Shown: positions 42,246 through 52,060, counted from the stretch's first letter. The stretch is 64,000 nucleotides of DNA from Pseudomonas pharyngis (GCF_021602345.1 NZ_BQID01000011.1:62001-126000); one strand, 5' to 3'. Notes: generated from the sequence alone by a model not told the origin. Translations and numbers: made by a program.

Positions 42246-43673
42246 ATGCCCTCGCTGCCTCTTCGCTTGTCCGCACTGTTTCTGGCCCTGGGCCTGAGTG
42301 CCTGCGATGACGCCCCGCGTTTCACCAAGGCCGAGCCGGGTGAAGCCCGTTCCGGCGGCGCGGCGACCGTGCGCAAGAGCGATCAGAACGCGTTTTCCCT
42401 GCCGTCGGCCAATCTGCCGCCGTCGCGCCGGGTGGACTTCAGCGTCGGCAACAGTTTCTTTCGCAGCCCGTGGGTGATCGCGCCGTCGACCACCACCGCC
42501 CGCGATGGCCTCGGCCCGCTGTTCAACACCAACGCCTGCCAGAACTGCCACATCAAGGACGGCCGCGGCCATCCGCCGACGCCGGATGCGGCCAACGCGG
42601 TGTCGATGCTGGTACGCCTGTCGATTCCCGATGCGCCGCAGTACGCCAAATTGATCGAGCAGGTCGGAGTGGTGCCCGAGCCAGTCTACGGCGGCCAGTT
42701 CCAGGACATGGCCGTGCCGGGCGTCGCGCCGGAGGGCAAGGTGCGGGTCGATTACACGCCGGTGCCGGTACGCTTCAAGGACGGCACCGAAGTCGAGTTG
42801 CGCAAACCGGTCCTGCAGATCACCCAGCTCGGCTATGGCCCGATGCACCCGGACACACGTTTCTCGGCCCGTGTCGCGCCGCCGATGATCGGCCTGGGCC
42901 TGCTCGAAGCGATCCCGGAAGAAGCGATCCTCGCCAACGCCGCCGCGCAGGCCAAAGAGAACAACGGCATCAACGGCCGGCCAAACCGGGTCTGGGATGA
43001 CGCGCAGCAAAAGACCGTCATGGGGCGATTTGGCTGGAAAGCCGGCCAACCAAACCTCAATCAACAAAATGTTCACGCGTTCTCTGGTGATATGGGCCTG
43101 ACCACCAGCCTGAGACCGTTTGATGACTGCACCGACGCGCAAACCGCCTGCAAACAGGCGCCGAACGGCAACGGCCCGGACGGCGAACCGGAAGTCAGCG
43201 ACAACATCCTGCGTCTGGTGCTGTTCTACAGCCGCAACCTCGCCGTTCCCGCCCGCCGTGGCGTCAACGATGAGCAGGTGCTGGCCGGCAAGAGCCTGTT
43301 CTTCCAGGCAGGCTGCCAGTCCTGTCACACGCCGAAATACACCACCGCCGCCAATGCCGCCGAACCTGAACTGGCCCATCAAGTGATTCGCCCGTACAGC
43401 GATCTGCTGCTGCACGACATGGGCGAAGGCCTCGCGGACAACCGTACTGAATTCCAGGCCTCCGGCCGCGACTGGCGCACCCCGCCGCTGTGGGGCATCG
43501 GCCTGACGCAAACGGTCAGCGGCCACACCCAGTTTCTGCATGACGGCCGCGCCCGCAATCTGCTCGAAGCCGTGCTCTGGCATGGCGGCGAAGCGAAAGC
43601 GGCGCAGCAACAGGTTTTGTCTTTCAACGCCGAGCAGCGTGCCGCGCTGCTGGCGTTCTTGAACTCACTTTAA
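42246..43673 (+). CDS. Di-haem c-type cytochrome oxidoreductase, DUF1111 family, lipoprotein
   Basis: 475 residues. Lipobox LSAC (Cys about 20) suggests membrane anchoring in the periplasm. Two haem c sites are present: CQNCH (98-102) and CQSCH (357-361). This family ('thiol oxidoreductase', DUF1111) commonly sits next to imelysins in iron-regulated loci and may oxidise or reduce iron during uptake. A 26-nt gap to the next imelysin gene indicates an operon of three (di-haem, imelysin, DUF1513). The start ATG 42246 has AGGAAG 6 nt upstream. Confidence 0.87.
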   Translation: MPSLPLRLSALFLALGLSACDDAPRFTKAEPGEARSGGAATVRKSDQNAFSLPSANLPPSRRVDFSVGNSFFRSPWVIAPSTTTARDGLGPLFNTNACQNCHIKDGRGHPPTPDAANAVSMLVRLSIPDAPQYAKLIEQVGVVPEPVYGGQFQDMAVPGVAPEGKVRVDYTPVPVRFKDGTEVELRKPVLQITQLGYGPMHPDTRFSARVAPPMIGLGLLEAIPEEAILANAAAQAKENNGINGRPNRVWDDAQQKTVMGRFGWKAGQPNLNQQNVHAFSGDMGLTTSLRPFDDCTDAQTACKQAPNGNGPDGEPEVSDNILRLVLFYSRNLAVPARRGVNDEQVLAGKSLFFQAGCQSCHTPKYTTAANAAEPELAHQVIRPYSDLLLHDMGEGLADNRTEFQASGRDWRTPPLWGIGLTQTVSGHTQFLHDGRARNLLEAVLWHGGEAKAAQQQVLSFNAEQRAALLAFLNSL

Positions 43674-43699
43674 ACACTTGAACGAATCGGGAGCCCGAC

Positions 43700-44764
43700 A
43701 TGTTCCGTCCCAAGCTGTTGTTCACCAGCCTTGCCGCACTGGCCCTCGGCGCGTGCTCGCCGCAGGATCCGCAAGCCGTCACCTCGGCGGCCATCGCCAA
43801 ATCGGTGATCCTGCCGACCTACACCCGCTGGGTCGAAGCCGACAAGCAACTGGCCGTCAGCGCCCTCGCCTACTGCCAGGGCAAAGAGTCGCTGGACACC
43901 GCCCGTGCCGACTTCCTGCATGCGCAGAAAGCCTGGGCCGAGTTGCAACCGCTGCTGATCGGCCCGCTGGCCGAGGGCAACCGCTCGTGGCAGGTGCAAT
44001 TCTGGCCGGACAAGAAAAACCTGGTCGGCCGTCAGGTCGAGCAACTGGTCACCGCGCAGCCGCAGATCGACGCCGCCGCACTGGCCAAGTCCAGCGTTGT
44101 GGTGCAAGGCCTGTCCGCTTACGAGTACATCCTGTTCGACGCCAAGCCTGACGTCGCCAACGTCGCGCAGAAAGCCAAATACTGCCCACTGCTGGTGGCC
44201 ATCGGCGAGCGTCAGAAACAACTGGCCGAAGAGATCCTCAGCAGCTGGAACAACACCGACGGCATGCTCGCGCAGATGAGCAAGTTCCCGAACCAGCGCT
44301 ACGCCGACTCCCACGAAGCGATCGCCGATCTGCTGCGGGTTCAGGTCACCGCCCTCGACACCCTGAAGAAAAAACTCGGCACGCCGATGGGCCGCCAGAG
44401 CAAGGGCGTGCCTCAGCCGTTCCAGGCCGATGCATGGCGCAGCCAGTCGTCCATGGAGGCGCTGGAAGCCAGCCTCGCAGCGGCCAAAACCGTCTGGGAA
44501 GGCGTCGACAACAAAGGCCTGCGCGGCCTGCTGCCGGCGGAGCAGAAACCGTTGGCGGACAAGATCGATGCAGCCTACGCGGCGTCGCTCAAACTGTTCG
44601 GCAGCACTCAGCGCTCGCTGACCGAAATGCTCAACGATGACGCCGGTCGCCAGCAGCTCAACGATATCTACGACAGCCTCAACGTCGTCCACCGCCTGCA
44701 CGAAGGCGAGCTGGCCAAGGCGCTGGGCATTCAACTGGGCTTCAACGCCAACGACGGTGACTGA
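43700..44764 (+). CDS. Second imelysin-family lipoprotein, HxxE motif altered
   Basis: 354 residues with lipobox GAC (LALGACSPQ). The helical imelysin domain is evident, but the motif aligned with GYHAIEF of IcmP reads GLSAYEYILFD, so the His is Ser while Glu is kept. A metal-site or protease role dependent on that His would be lost; binding or structural roles could remain. It lies between the di-haem gene and the DUF1513 gene; its stop overlaps the next start (TGATG). Confidence 0.83.
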   Translation: MFRPKLLFTSLAALALGACSPQDPQAVTSAAIAKSVILPTYTRWVEADKQLAVSALAYCQGKESLDTARADFLHAQKAWAELQPLLIGPLAEGNRSWQVQFWPDKKNLVGRQVEQLVTAQPQIDAAALAKSSVVVQGLSAYEYILFDAKPDVANVAQKAKYCPLLVAIGERQKQLAEEILSSWNNTDGMLAQMSKFPNQRYADSHEAIADLLRVQVTALDTLKKKLGTPMGRQSKGVPQPFQADAWRSQSSMEALEASLAAAKTVWEGVDNKGLRGLLPAEQKPLADKIDAAYAASLKLFGSTQRSLTEMLNDDAGRQQLNDIYDSLNVVHRLHEGELAKALGIQLGFNANDGD

Positions 44765-45879
44765 TGAGGGCACGTGCCATGCTGCGACGCCAGGCTCTGA
44801 CTTTAGGTAGTTTGCTGCTGGGAGCAGTGACACTGGGCGGCTGGACGCTGTTCAAACGCAAGGACCAAAGCCCGCTGCTGTTGTCGGCGCGGGACGACAC
44901 CGACGGCAAGCATTACGCCGTCGGTTATCGACTGGACGGCACCCAGGTGTTCGCCACCGAAGTCGGCCAGCGTTGCCACGACATCATCAATCACCCGACG
45001 CTGTCGATCGCGCTGTTCGTCGCCCGCCGGCCGGGCACCGAGAGCTACCTGATCGACCTGCGCAACGGTGGATTGCTGCAAACCGTGACGTCGCAGCCGA
45101 ACCGGCATTTCTACGGCCACGCGGTGATCCACCACAGCGGTGACTACCTGTACGCCACCGAAAACGACACCACCGATCCGGGCCGTGGCCTGCTCGGGGT
45201 GTACAAGTTCGAAGGCGAACGGCTGGTGCACAGCGGCGAGATCTCCACCCACGGTCTCGGCCCGCATCAGGTGTCGTGGATGCCCGACGGTGAAACCCTG
45301 GTGGTGGCCAACGGCGGGATCCGCACCGAGGCCGAAAGCCGGGTCGACATGAACCTCGACGCCATGGAGCCGAGCCTGGTGCTGATGCAACGGGACGGCA
45401 CCCTGCTGAGCAAGGAAACCCTCGCCCAGCAGATGAACAGCGTGCGCCACCTGGGGATCGCCAGCGACGGTACCATCGTTGCCGGCCAGCAATTCATGGG
45501 GCCTTCCCACGAGCGTTCGGAGCTGCTGGCGATCAAACGTCCCGGCCAGCCATTCGTGGCGTTCCCGGTGCCGGAGCATCAGTTGCAGTCGATGGGGCAT
45601 TACACCGCCAGCGTCGCCGTGCACAGCGACCTGCGTCTGGTGGCATTGACCGCACCGCGCGGCAACCGCTTCTTCATCTGGGATCTGGACAGCGGCGAAG
45701 TGCGCCTCGACGCCCCGTTGCCCGACTGCGCCGGCGTCGGTGCGGTGAAGGACGGGTTTGTCGTGACCTCCGGTCAGGGACGTTGCCGCTACTACGATTG
45801 CCGCCAGGATGATCTGCTGGCCAAACCGCTGGATTTGCCCGCAGGGCTCTGGGACAACCATCTTCATCTGATGGCCTGA
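44764..45879 (+). CDS. DUF1513 family periplasmic beta-propeller-like protein
   Basis: 371 residues. The leader MRARAMLRRQALTLGSLLLG has a twin-arginine-like pair before a hydrophobic stretch, suggesting Tat export. The body has repeated beta-rich units with W/G/D motifs (HGLGPHQVSWMPDGETLVVA; YGHAVIHHSGDYLYATEND), as in YncE-like propellers. It is the last gene of the di-haem/imelysin unit and probably works with them in iron acquisition. Molecular function unknown. Confidence 0.8.
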   Translation: MRARAMLRRQALTLGSLLLGAVTLGGWTLFKRKDQSPLLLSARDDTDGKHYAVGYRLDGTQVFATEVGQRCHDIINHPTLSIALFVARRPGTESYLIDLRNGGLLQTVTSQPNRHFYGHAVIHHSGDYLYATENDTTDPGRGLLGVYKFEGERLVHSGEISTHGLGPHQVSWMPDGETLVVANGGIRTEAESRVDMNLDAMEPSLVLMQRDGTLLSKETLAQQMNSVRHLGIASDGTIVAGQQFMGPSHERSELLAIKRPGQPFVAFPVPEHQLQSMGHYTASVAVHSDLRLVALTAPRGNRFFIWDLDSGEVRLDAPLPDCAGVGAVKDGFVVTSGQGRCRYYDCRQDDLLAKPLDLPAGLWDNHLHLMA

Positions 45880-46025
45880 AATTCGCCGCCGACCGCTCGG
45901 TCGGCGGCCCCGCTTTTCTCCACCGTCCTCCCTTACACCCGGTAAAACTGGCAGTTGGAATCCCTGCCGGACTCGGGGTAATGTGCCCGCCTGTCTCGCC
46001 TGATTTTCTCCAAGGAACTGGAAAT

Positions 46026-47174
46026 ATGCTGCGTCGCCGCATGCTGATCATGTTAGGTGTTGTACTGCTGATCGTTCTGCTTCTCGCCGGTTACAAAGCC
46101 TTCTCGATCTATACGATGATCCAGGGCTTTTCCAAACCGAAGCCGCCGATCAGCGTCGCCGTGGCCACGGCCGTCGAGCGCCCGTGGCAGATGCGTCTGC
46201 CCACTGTCGGCACGCTGAAGGCCTTGCAAGGCGTCGACCTGAGTCTGGAGAACGCCGGCACCGTCACCGAGCTGAAGTTCGAATCGGGGCAGAAGGTCAA
46301 GGCCGGCCAACCCTTGCTGCAACTGGACAGCGCCGTCGAAGCCGCCTTCCTCGAAACCGCCAAGGCCGATCTCGGCCTCGCGCAGCTGGATTACGGTCGC
46401 GGCAGCCAGCTCGTCGGCAGCAGCGCCATCTCCAAAGGCGAATTCGACCGGCTCTCGGCGCAGCTGCAAAAGAACAAGGCCACGGTCAATCAACTCAATG
46501 CGGCACTGGCCAAAAAACGCATCGTCGCGCCCTTCAGCGGCACCATCGGCATCCGCCTCGTCGACATCGGCGACTACCTCGCCAGCGGCACCAAGATCGC
46601 CACTCTGCAGGATCTGAGCAGTCTCTACGCCGACTTCTACGTGCCCGAACAATCGGTGCCGAAACTGGCCCTCGGTCAGCCGGTGCAGATCACGGTCGCG
46701 GCGTATCCCGGCCAGCATTTCACCGGTGCCATCAGCGCCATCAACCCGATCGTCGAAAGCACCACCCGTAACATCCTCGTGCGCGCCACCCTGGCCAACC
46801 CCGATGGCAAGTTGCTGCCGGGCATGTTCACCAGCATCGAGGTGCTGCTGCCGGATCCGCAGAAACACATCGTGGTCCCGGAAAGCGCGATCACTTACAC
46901 CCTCTACGGCAACTCGACGTACGTGGTTACCCAGAAAAAAGCCGAAGACGGCACCGTCGAGAAAGACGACAAGGGCCAACCCGTGCTGATCGCCGAGCGC
47001 AGGTTCGTCGAGACCGGCGAACGCCGCGATGGCCAGGTGATGATCAACAAGGGCGTGCAGAGTGGCGAACAGGTGGTGACGGCCGGCCAGATCAAACTGG
47101 ACAACGGCGCCCACATTGCCATCAGCGATGACAAGACCCTCGGCGAGCAGAACAGTCCGCCCCGCGCCGACTGA
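46026..47174 (+). CDS. mexV: RND efflux periplasmic adaptor (MexV-like)
   Basis: 382 residues. An N-terminal hydrophobic anchor (MLIMLGVVLLIVLLLAG) is followed by the membrane-fusion fold: a lipoyl/barrel half (VDLSLENAGTVTELKFESGQ), a helical hairpin (about 120-180) and the beta-barrel (GTIGIRLVDIGDYLASGTKI). It links the RND pump to an outer-membrane channel such as OprM, which is not encoded here. ATG 46026 follows AAGGAACTGGAAAT. The pump gene begins 13 nt after the stop. MexV assignment is by synteny (between icmP and inaA) and length. Confidence 0.78.
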   Translation: MLRRRMLIMLGVVLLIVLLLAGYKAFSIYTMIQGFSKPKPPISVAVATAVERPWQMRLPTVGTLKALQGVDLSLENAGTVTELKFESGQKVKAGQPLLQLDSAVEAAFLETAKADLGLAQLDYGRGSQLVGSSAISKGEFDRLSAQLQKNKATVNQLNAALAKKRIVAPFSGTIGIRLVDIGDYLASGTKIATLQDLSSLYADFYVPEQSVPKLALGQPVQITVAAYPGQHFTGAISAINPIVESTTRNILVRATLANPDGKLLPGMFTSIEVLLPDPQKHIVVPESAITYTLYGNSTYVVTQKKAEDGTVEKDDKGQPVLIAERRFVETGERRDGQVMINKGVQSGEQVVTAGQIKLDNGAHIAISDDKTLGEQNSPPRAD

Positions 47175-47187
47175 TCAAGGAAACCCC

Positions 47188-50100
47188 ATGGCCTTTACCG
47201 ATCCGTTCATCCGCCGCCCGGTGCTCGCCACCGTGGTCAGCCTGCTGATTGTGCTGTTGGGCTTCCAGGCCTGGAGCAAATTGCCGTTGCGCCAGTACCC
47301 ACAAATGGAAAACGCCCTGATCACGGTGACCACCGCGTACCCCGGGGCCAACGCCGAAACCATCCAGGGCTACATCACCCAGCCGATGCAACAGAGCCTG
47401 GCCAGCGCCGAAGGCATCGACTACATGACCTCGGTCAGTCGCCAAAACTTCTCGGTGATTTCGATCTACGCACGCATCGGCTCCAACAGCGACCGTTTGT
47501 TCACCGAATTGCTGGCCAAGGCCAACGAGGTGAAGAACAAACTGCCCCAGGACGCCGAAGATCCGGTGCTGAGCAAGGAAGCCGCCGACGCCTCGGCACT
47601 GATGTACATCAGCTTCTTCAGCAAGGAGCTGAACAACCCGCAGATCACCGACTACCTGTCGCGGGTGATCCAGCCGAAACTGGCGACCCTGCCGGGCATG
47701 GCCGAAGCGGAGATTCTCGGCAACCAGGTGTTCGCCATGCGCCTGTGGATCGACCCGGTGAAACTCGCCGGCTTCGGGCTCAGTGCCAGCGACGTGACCA
47801 ATGCGGTGCGCCAGTACAACTTCCTCTCCGCCGCCGGCGAAGTGAAAGGCGAGTACGTGGTCACCAGCATCAACGCCAACACCGAACTGAAGTCCGCCGA
47901 AGCCTTCGGCAAGATTCCGCTCAAGGTCAGCGGCGACAGCCGGGTGCTGCTCAGCGATGTGGCGCGGGTCGAGATGGGCGCGGAGAACTACAACTCGATC
48001 AGTTCATTCGGCGGTACGCCCTCGGTATACATCGGGATCAAGGCTACGCCCGGGGCCAACCCGCTGGAAGTGATCAAGGAAGTGCGCAAGATCATGCCGG
48101 AGCTGGAAGCCCAGCTGCCGCCCAACCTCAAGAGCGAGATTGCCTACGACGCCACGCTGTTCATCCAGGCGTCCATCGACGAAGTGGTGAAAACCCTGTT
48201 CGAGGCGATGCTGATCGTGATCGTGGTGGTGTTCCTGTTCCTCGGCGCCCTGCGTTCGGTAGTGATTCCGGTGGTGACCATTCCGCTGTCGATGATCGGC
48301 GTGATGTTCTTCATGCAGATGATGGGCTACTCGATCAACCTGCTGACCCTGCTGGCGATGGTGCTGGCCATCGGGCTGGTGGTCGACGACGCGATTGTGG
48401 TGGTGGAAAACATCCACCGGCACATCGAGGAAGGCAAGACACCACTGGAAGCCGCGCTCGAAGGCGCCCGGGAAATCGCCATGCCGGTGGTGTCGATGAC
48501 CATCACCCTCGCGGCGGTGTACGCACCGATCGGTTTCCTGACCGGGCTGACCGGGGCGCTGTTCAAGGAGTTTGCGTTGACCCTGGCCGGGGCGGTAGTA
48601 ATCTCCGGCGTCGTCGCGCTGACCCTGTCGCCGATGATGTGCGCCATGCTGCTGCGCCATGATGAAAACCCCACGGGCCTGGCCCATCGACTGGACCGGA
48701 TTTTCGACAGCCTCAAGCGGCGCTATCAGAGCATGCTGCACGGCACGCTCAATACCCGGCCGGTGGTACTGGTGTTTGCGGTGATCGTGCTGTGCCTGAT
48801 TCCGGTGCTTCTCAAGTTCACCAAGTCGGAACTGGCGCCGGACGAGGATCAGGGCATCATTTTCATGATGGCCAACGCCCCGCAGCCGACCAACCTCGAT
48901 TACCTGAACACCTACACCGACGAGTTCATCAAGATCTTCAAGGAGTTCCCGGAGTACTACTCATCGTTCCAGATCAACGGCTATAACGGCGTGCAGAGCG
49001 GCATCGGCGGCTTCCTGCTCAAGCCCTGGAACGAGCGCAGCCGCACGCAAATGGAAATCCTCCCCGAGGTGCAGGGCAGACTCGAGGGCATTCCGGGCCT
49101 GCAGATCTTCGGTTTCAACCTGCCATCCCTCCCCGGTACCGGTGAAGGTCTGCCGTTCGAATTCGTGATCAACACCGCCAACGACTACGAGCTGTTGCTG
49201 CAAGTGGCCGACCGGATCAAGAAGCGCGCCATGGAGTCGGGCAAGTTCGCCTTCGTCGACCTTGATCTGGCTTTCGACAAACCCGAAGTCGTGGTCGACA
49301 TCGACCGCGCCAAGGCTGCGCAGATGGGCGTGTCGATGCAGGATCTGGGCGGCACCCTCGCGACCTTGCTCGGCGAAGCCGAGATCAACCGGTTCACCAT
49401 CGAAGGCCGCAGCTACAAGGTCATCGCCCAGGTCGAACGGGCCTACCGCGACAACCCGGACTGGCTGAACAACTACTACGTGAAAAACACCCAGGGCGAA
49501 CTGCTGCCGCTGTCGACCCTGATCACCGTCACTGACCGCGCGCGACCGCGACAGCTCAACCAGTTCCAGCAACTCAACGCGGCCAAGCTGTCCGGGTTCC
49601 CGCTGGTGAGCATGGGCGAAGCCATCGACAGCGTGTTGCAGATCGCCCGGGAAGAAGCCCCGGCCGGTTTTGCTTTCGATTACGGCGGCGCCTCCCGGCA
49701 GTTCGTCCAGGAAGGCAGCGCGCTGTGGGTGACCTTCGCGTTAGCGCTGGCGATCATCTTCCTGGTGCTGGCGGCGCAGTTCGAAAGCTTCCGCGATCCA
49801 TTGGTGATTCTGGTGACCGTGCCGCTGTCGATCTGCGGGGCGCTGATTCCGCTGTTCCTCGGCTGGTCGAGCATGAACATCTACACTCAGGTCGGGCTGG
49901 TGACGCTGATCGGGCTGATCAGCAAGCACGGGATCCTGATCGTCGAGTTCGCCAACCAGCTGCGCAAGGAGAAGGGCCTGACACCCCGCGAGGCGGTGGA
50001 GGAAGCAGCGGCTATTCGTCTGCGCCCGGTGTTGATGACCACGGCGGCGATGGTGTTCGGCATGGTGCCGCTGATCGTGGCCACCGGCGCCGGTGCGGTC

Positions 50101-50217
50101 AGCCGCTTCGACATCGGGACGGTGATTGCCACAGGGATGTCGATCGGGACGCTGTTTACGCTGTTTGTCCTGCCATGCGTTTACACCCTGCTGGCGAAAC
50201 CCGATCCCAAACCATGA
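47188..50217 (+). CDS. mexW: RND efflux pump, inner-membrane transporter (MexW-like)
   Basis: 1009 residues of the HAE1 drug efflux family. It starts MAFTDPFIRRPVLATVVSLL (helix 1). The proton-relay Asp pair is seen in AIGLVVDDAIVVVENIHRH (helix 4), and the duplicated half has the helix 7-12 block from about residue 530. ATG 47188 follows AAGGAAACCCC. It pumps drugs in a trimer with the adaptor upstream. No local repressor gene is evident, which fits MexVW, an operon without its own adjacent regulator. A strong terminator follows. Confidence 0.82.
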   Translation: MAFTDPFIRRPVLATVVSLLIVLLGFQAWSKLPLRQYPQMENALITVTTAYPGANAETIQGYITQPMQQSLASAEGIDYMTSVSRQNFSVISIYARIGSNSDRLFTELLAKANEVKNKLPQDAEDPVLSKEAADASALMYISFFSKELNNPQITDYLSRVIQPKLATLPGMAEAEILGNQVFAMRLWIDPVKLAGFGLSASDVTNAVRQYNFLSAAGEVKGEYVVTSINANTELKSAEAFGKIPLKVSGDSRVLLSDVARVEMGAENYNSISSFGGTPSVYIGIKATPGANPLEVIKEVRKIMPELEAQLPPNLKSEIAYDATLFIQASIDEVVKTLFEAMLIVIVVVFLFLGALRSVVIPVVTIPLSMIGVMFFMQMMGYSINLLTLLAMVLAIGLVVDDAIVVVENIHRHIEEGKTPLEAALEGAREIAMPVVSMTITLAAVYAPIGFLTGLTGALFKEFALTLAGAVVISGVVALTLSPMMCAMLLRHDENPTGLAHRLDRIFDSLKRRYQSMLHGTLNTRPVVLVFAVIVLCLIPVLLKFTKSELAPDEDQGIIFMMANAPQPTNLDYLNTYTDEFIKIFKEFPEYYSSFQINGYNGVQSGIGGFLLKPWNERSRTQMEILPEVQGRLEGIPGLQIFGFNLPSLPGTGEGLPFEFVINTANDYELLLQVADRIKKRAMESGKFAFVDLDLAFDKPEVVVDIDRAKAAQMGVSMQDLGGTLATLLGEAEINRFTIEGRSYKVIAQVERAYRDNPDWLNNYYVKNTQGELLPLSTLITVTDRARPRQLNQFQQLNAAKLSGFPLVSMGEAIDSVLQIAREEAPAGFAFDYGGASRQFVQEGSALWVTFALALAIIFLVLAAQFESFRDPLVILVTVPLSICGALIPLFLGWSSMNIYTQVGLVTLIGLISKHGILIVEFANQLRKEKGLTPREAVEEAAAIRLRPVLMTTAAMVFGMVPLIVATGAGAVSRFDIGTVIATGMSIGTLFTLFVLPCVYTLLAKPDPKP

Positions 50218-50223
50218 CGCAAT

Positions 50224-50252
50224 AAAAAAGGCCTCGCATCAGCGAGGCCTTT
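50224..50252. terminator. Bidirectional terminator after mexW
   Basis: AAAAAAGGCCTCGC-ATCA-GCGAGGCCTTT: a 9-bp stem with A- and T-rich sides, serving both the pump operon and the convergent small gene. Confidence 0.85.
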
Positions 50253-50281
50253 GGCTCTTGTAGAAAGAGATTTCAATCGAT

Positions 50282-50509
50282 TCAACTCTGCGGCCTCATC
50301 CCTTGAGAAAGTCCGAACATGAACAGCAATAGATCATGATCGGGTTGTGTGGCCACGGCGGCTTTCGCCACCCGTGGCATCGGGCAATGCGGATCACTGG
50401 CCGATGCGCCAATGACCTGCATGCGTGGCTGTTCCCAGGCCGCCACCGCCAATGATGCAACTGCCAAGGCTCCTACCAGAAACAAACCTCGTGCAATTTC
50501 TAGTTTCAT
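50282..50509 (-). CDS. Small exported protein, last gene of the inaA unit
   Basis: 75 residues with a signal peptide (LFLVGALAVASLAVAA) and a short mature part with a single Cys (DPHCPMPRVAKAAVATQPDH). It starts 2 nt after the inaA stop. The equivalent set in P. putida (PP0903-PP0905) was reported, as I recall, among ColR targets. Function unknown. Confidence 0.7.
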   Translation of the reverse strand: MKLEIARGLFLVGALAVASLAVAAWEQPRMQVIGASASDPHCPMPRVAKAAVATQPDHDLLLFMFGLSQGMRPQS

Positions 50510-50511
50510 CG

Positions 50512-51225
50512 CTATAAACCTTTGATAGCGCTGCCAAACGCCGTCTCATAAAAGTAGACGAGTTTTTTCCAGTCCGTAGCGCTGAACGACGAGTGGCGGC
50601 GCAGTTGCTTCATGTCATGGGCGGCCGCGCGATGAGCGGTCAGACGCTGACGGCACTTTTCCAGATCGATCAGGGCGACTTCGACCTTCGCCGATTCACC
50701 TTCGCCCGTCACCCGCACAAACACGTGTTTGATGTAGATGCAGCTGTGCTGCCAACGGCCCTTGTGCATGCGTGCCAGGTTTTCGGCGAGGTCCTTGAGC
50801 ACGCGTTCATAGACGGCTTCGCCATATTGCTCACGACCGCCGGCGGCCTTCCATTGCTCAAACTCCTGAAAGCCGTCGAGGGATTTGGTCACCAACAGCG
50901 CGCGCCAATTGAATTTCGGATCGGGCTGCGCACCACAGAACACGATTTCAGGAACACGAACCCCGAGACGGGAAACCCCGGTCAGCGCATCCAGTTCACG
51001 CAACACGGTAGGCCGCCCGAACGGGTGCCGCCAGCTGCGATAGATATGTCCGGTCTGGCGCTTGGCATACAGCAGTTGACCATCGCGCCCCACCACCCGC
51101 TGCACACCACTTTCGCCACCACGACGCACATTGGGTTCTTCCACCCACTCACCGCGCTGGTTCCAGTAGTAGTCGAAGCGATCCTCGGGAGCGACTTCCG
51201 CTTCTGCTGCAAATTGCACTGCCAT
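50512..51225 (-). CDS. inaA: Lipopolysaccharide kinase InaA family protein
   Basis: 237 residues of the InaA/Kdo-kinase-like protein kinase fold: Lys/Arg-rich loop LLYAKRQTGHIYRSW, then Glu in LRELDALTGV, and the catalytic-loop equivalent NLARMHKGRWQHSCIYIKHV followed by ALIDLEKCR. Such proteins phosphorylate LPS sugars or are acid-inducible relatives. ATG 51225 (MAVQFAAEAEVAPEDRFDYY) is chosen; 51 extra residues to 51378 would overlap the methyltransferase gene. It starts 4 nt after the methyltransferase stop. Part of the putative ColR operon. Confidence 0.85.
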   Translation of the reverse strand: MAVQFAAEAEVAPEDRFDYYWNQRGEWVEEPNVRRGGESGVQRVVGRDGQLLYAKRQTGHIYRSWRHPFGRPTVLRELDALTGVSRLGVRVPEIVFCGAQPDPKFNWRALLVTKSLDGFQEFEQWKAAGGREQYGEAVYERVLKDLAENLARMHKGRWQHSCIYIKHVFVRVTGEGESAKVEVALIDLEKCRQRLTAHRAAAHDMKQLRRHSSFSATDWKKLVYFYETAFGSAIKGL

Positions 51226-51229
51226 CCTC

Positions 51230-51898
51230 TTACCTCTTGCGTAATACGTAGACTCGCCACATGGCATAGAGCGGAATAAAGTCCAGTTGTTCCTGGATCC
51301 GGAATCCTGCTTCTTCGAATTCCTTTTCAACCGTTGCGGCCGGTAACACAAATCGATTCTGGTAACCTTCCTGCCCACGCTTGCGCTCGGCGCGCTTGCG
51401 TTTCCAGGCCTTGAAATTGCCGTCCACCCACAGCGAAATGATTACGCTGTCCCGGGTGACACGCTCGAACTCGCGCAGAATCGCCCGGCGGTGCTCGGCT
51501 TCGCCGATGTGATGCAGCAGTCGCATGCAAAAAATGCTGTCGACGGCGTTATCAGGCAAGGCAATGTCGAACGCAGATGTGTGCAAGGGTTGTACCCGTT
51601 TCACCACATCCGCCGGTTGTGCCTGCATGGCGGTCTTGATCATCGACTCGGAGTTGTCCGCCCCGATGATCACCCGATTGGGTTTTTCCGCCAGCAGTGG
51701 CCAGAAACGTCCAGCACCGCATGGCAGGTCCAGCACCAGGCCCGGCTCGCCAACAAGGGTCAACGCCTTGCGGGCCAACTGCTGATCTCGCCAATTGGAC
51801 AAACGACGCCCCAGACCGTCCTGATGTTTACGCAGGTACTTCTGCGCATGGTTGTCGTCGTATTTTTCGGAAAAATCGAGCTTGATCGGGCCGGCCAT
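51230..51898 (-). CDS. Class I SAM-dependent methyltransferase, ColR-linked
   Basis: 222 residues. SAM motif I reads LVLDLPCGAGRFWPLL; motif II/III GADNSESMIKTAM and SIFCMRLLHHIGEAEHRRAIL. A basic stretch KAWKRKRAERKRGQ is near the C-terminus. ATG 51898 (MAGPIKLDF) follows GGAG. It is the first gene of a three-gene operon with inaA and the small exported protein, just downstream of colS on the same strand but separated by 162 bp containing a ColR-like box. It probably modifies an envelope component; substrate unknown. Confidence 0.83.
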   Translation of the reverse strand: MAGPIKLDFSEKYDDNHAQKYLRKHQDGLGRRLSNWRDQQLARKALTLVGEPGLVLDLPCGAGRFWPLLAEKPNRVIIGADNSESMIKTAMQAQPADVVKRVQPLHTSAFDIALPDNAVDSIFCMRLLHHIGEAEHRRAILREFERVTRDSVIISLWVDGNFKAWKRKRAERKRGQEGYQNRFVLPAATVEKEFEEAGFRIQEQLDFIPLYAMWRVYVLRKR

Positions 51899-51968
51899 CA
51901 CCAGGACTCCTGAAATTACTGATGACGTCACCTTAAGCAGCGGCGTGTCAGCGTCAGGTCATCCCTTT

Positions 51969-51984
51969 GTGAAAAAAACGTCAT
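51969..51984 (-). promoter_or_regulatory. Candidate ColR box of the methyltransferase-inaA operon
   Basis: On the minus strand ATGACGTTTTTTTCAC, 15 of 16 matches to YYNASNNYTTTTTCAC. It ends 71 nt before ATG 51898. Confidence 0.7.
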
Positions 51985-52060
51985 GTAAACCGGCAAACTA
52001 TTTCAAGGTTATACAGGATTTAGACAGGTTGGAGGCACTCTCGTGTCAGATGCACCGCTT

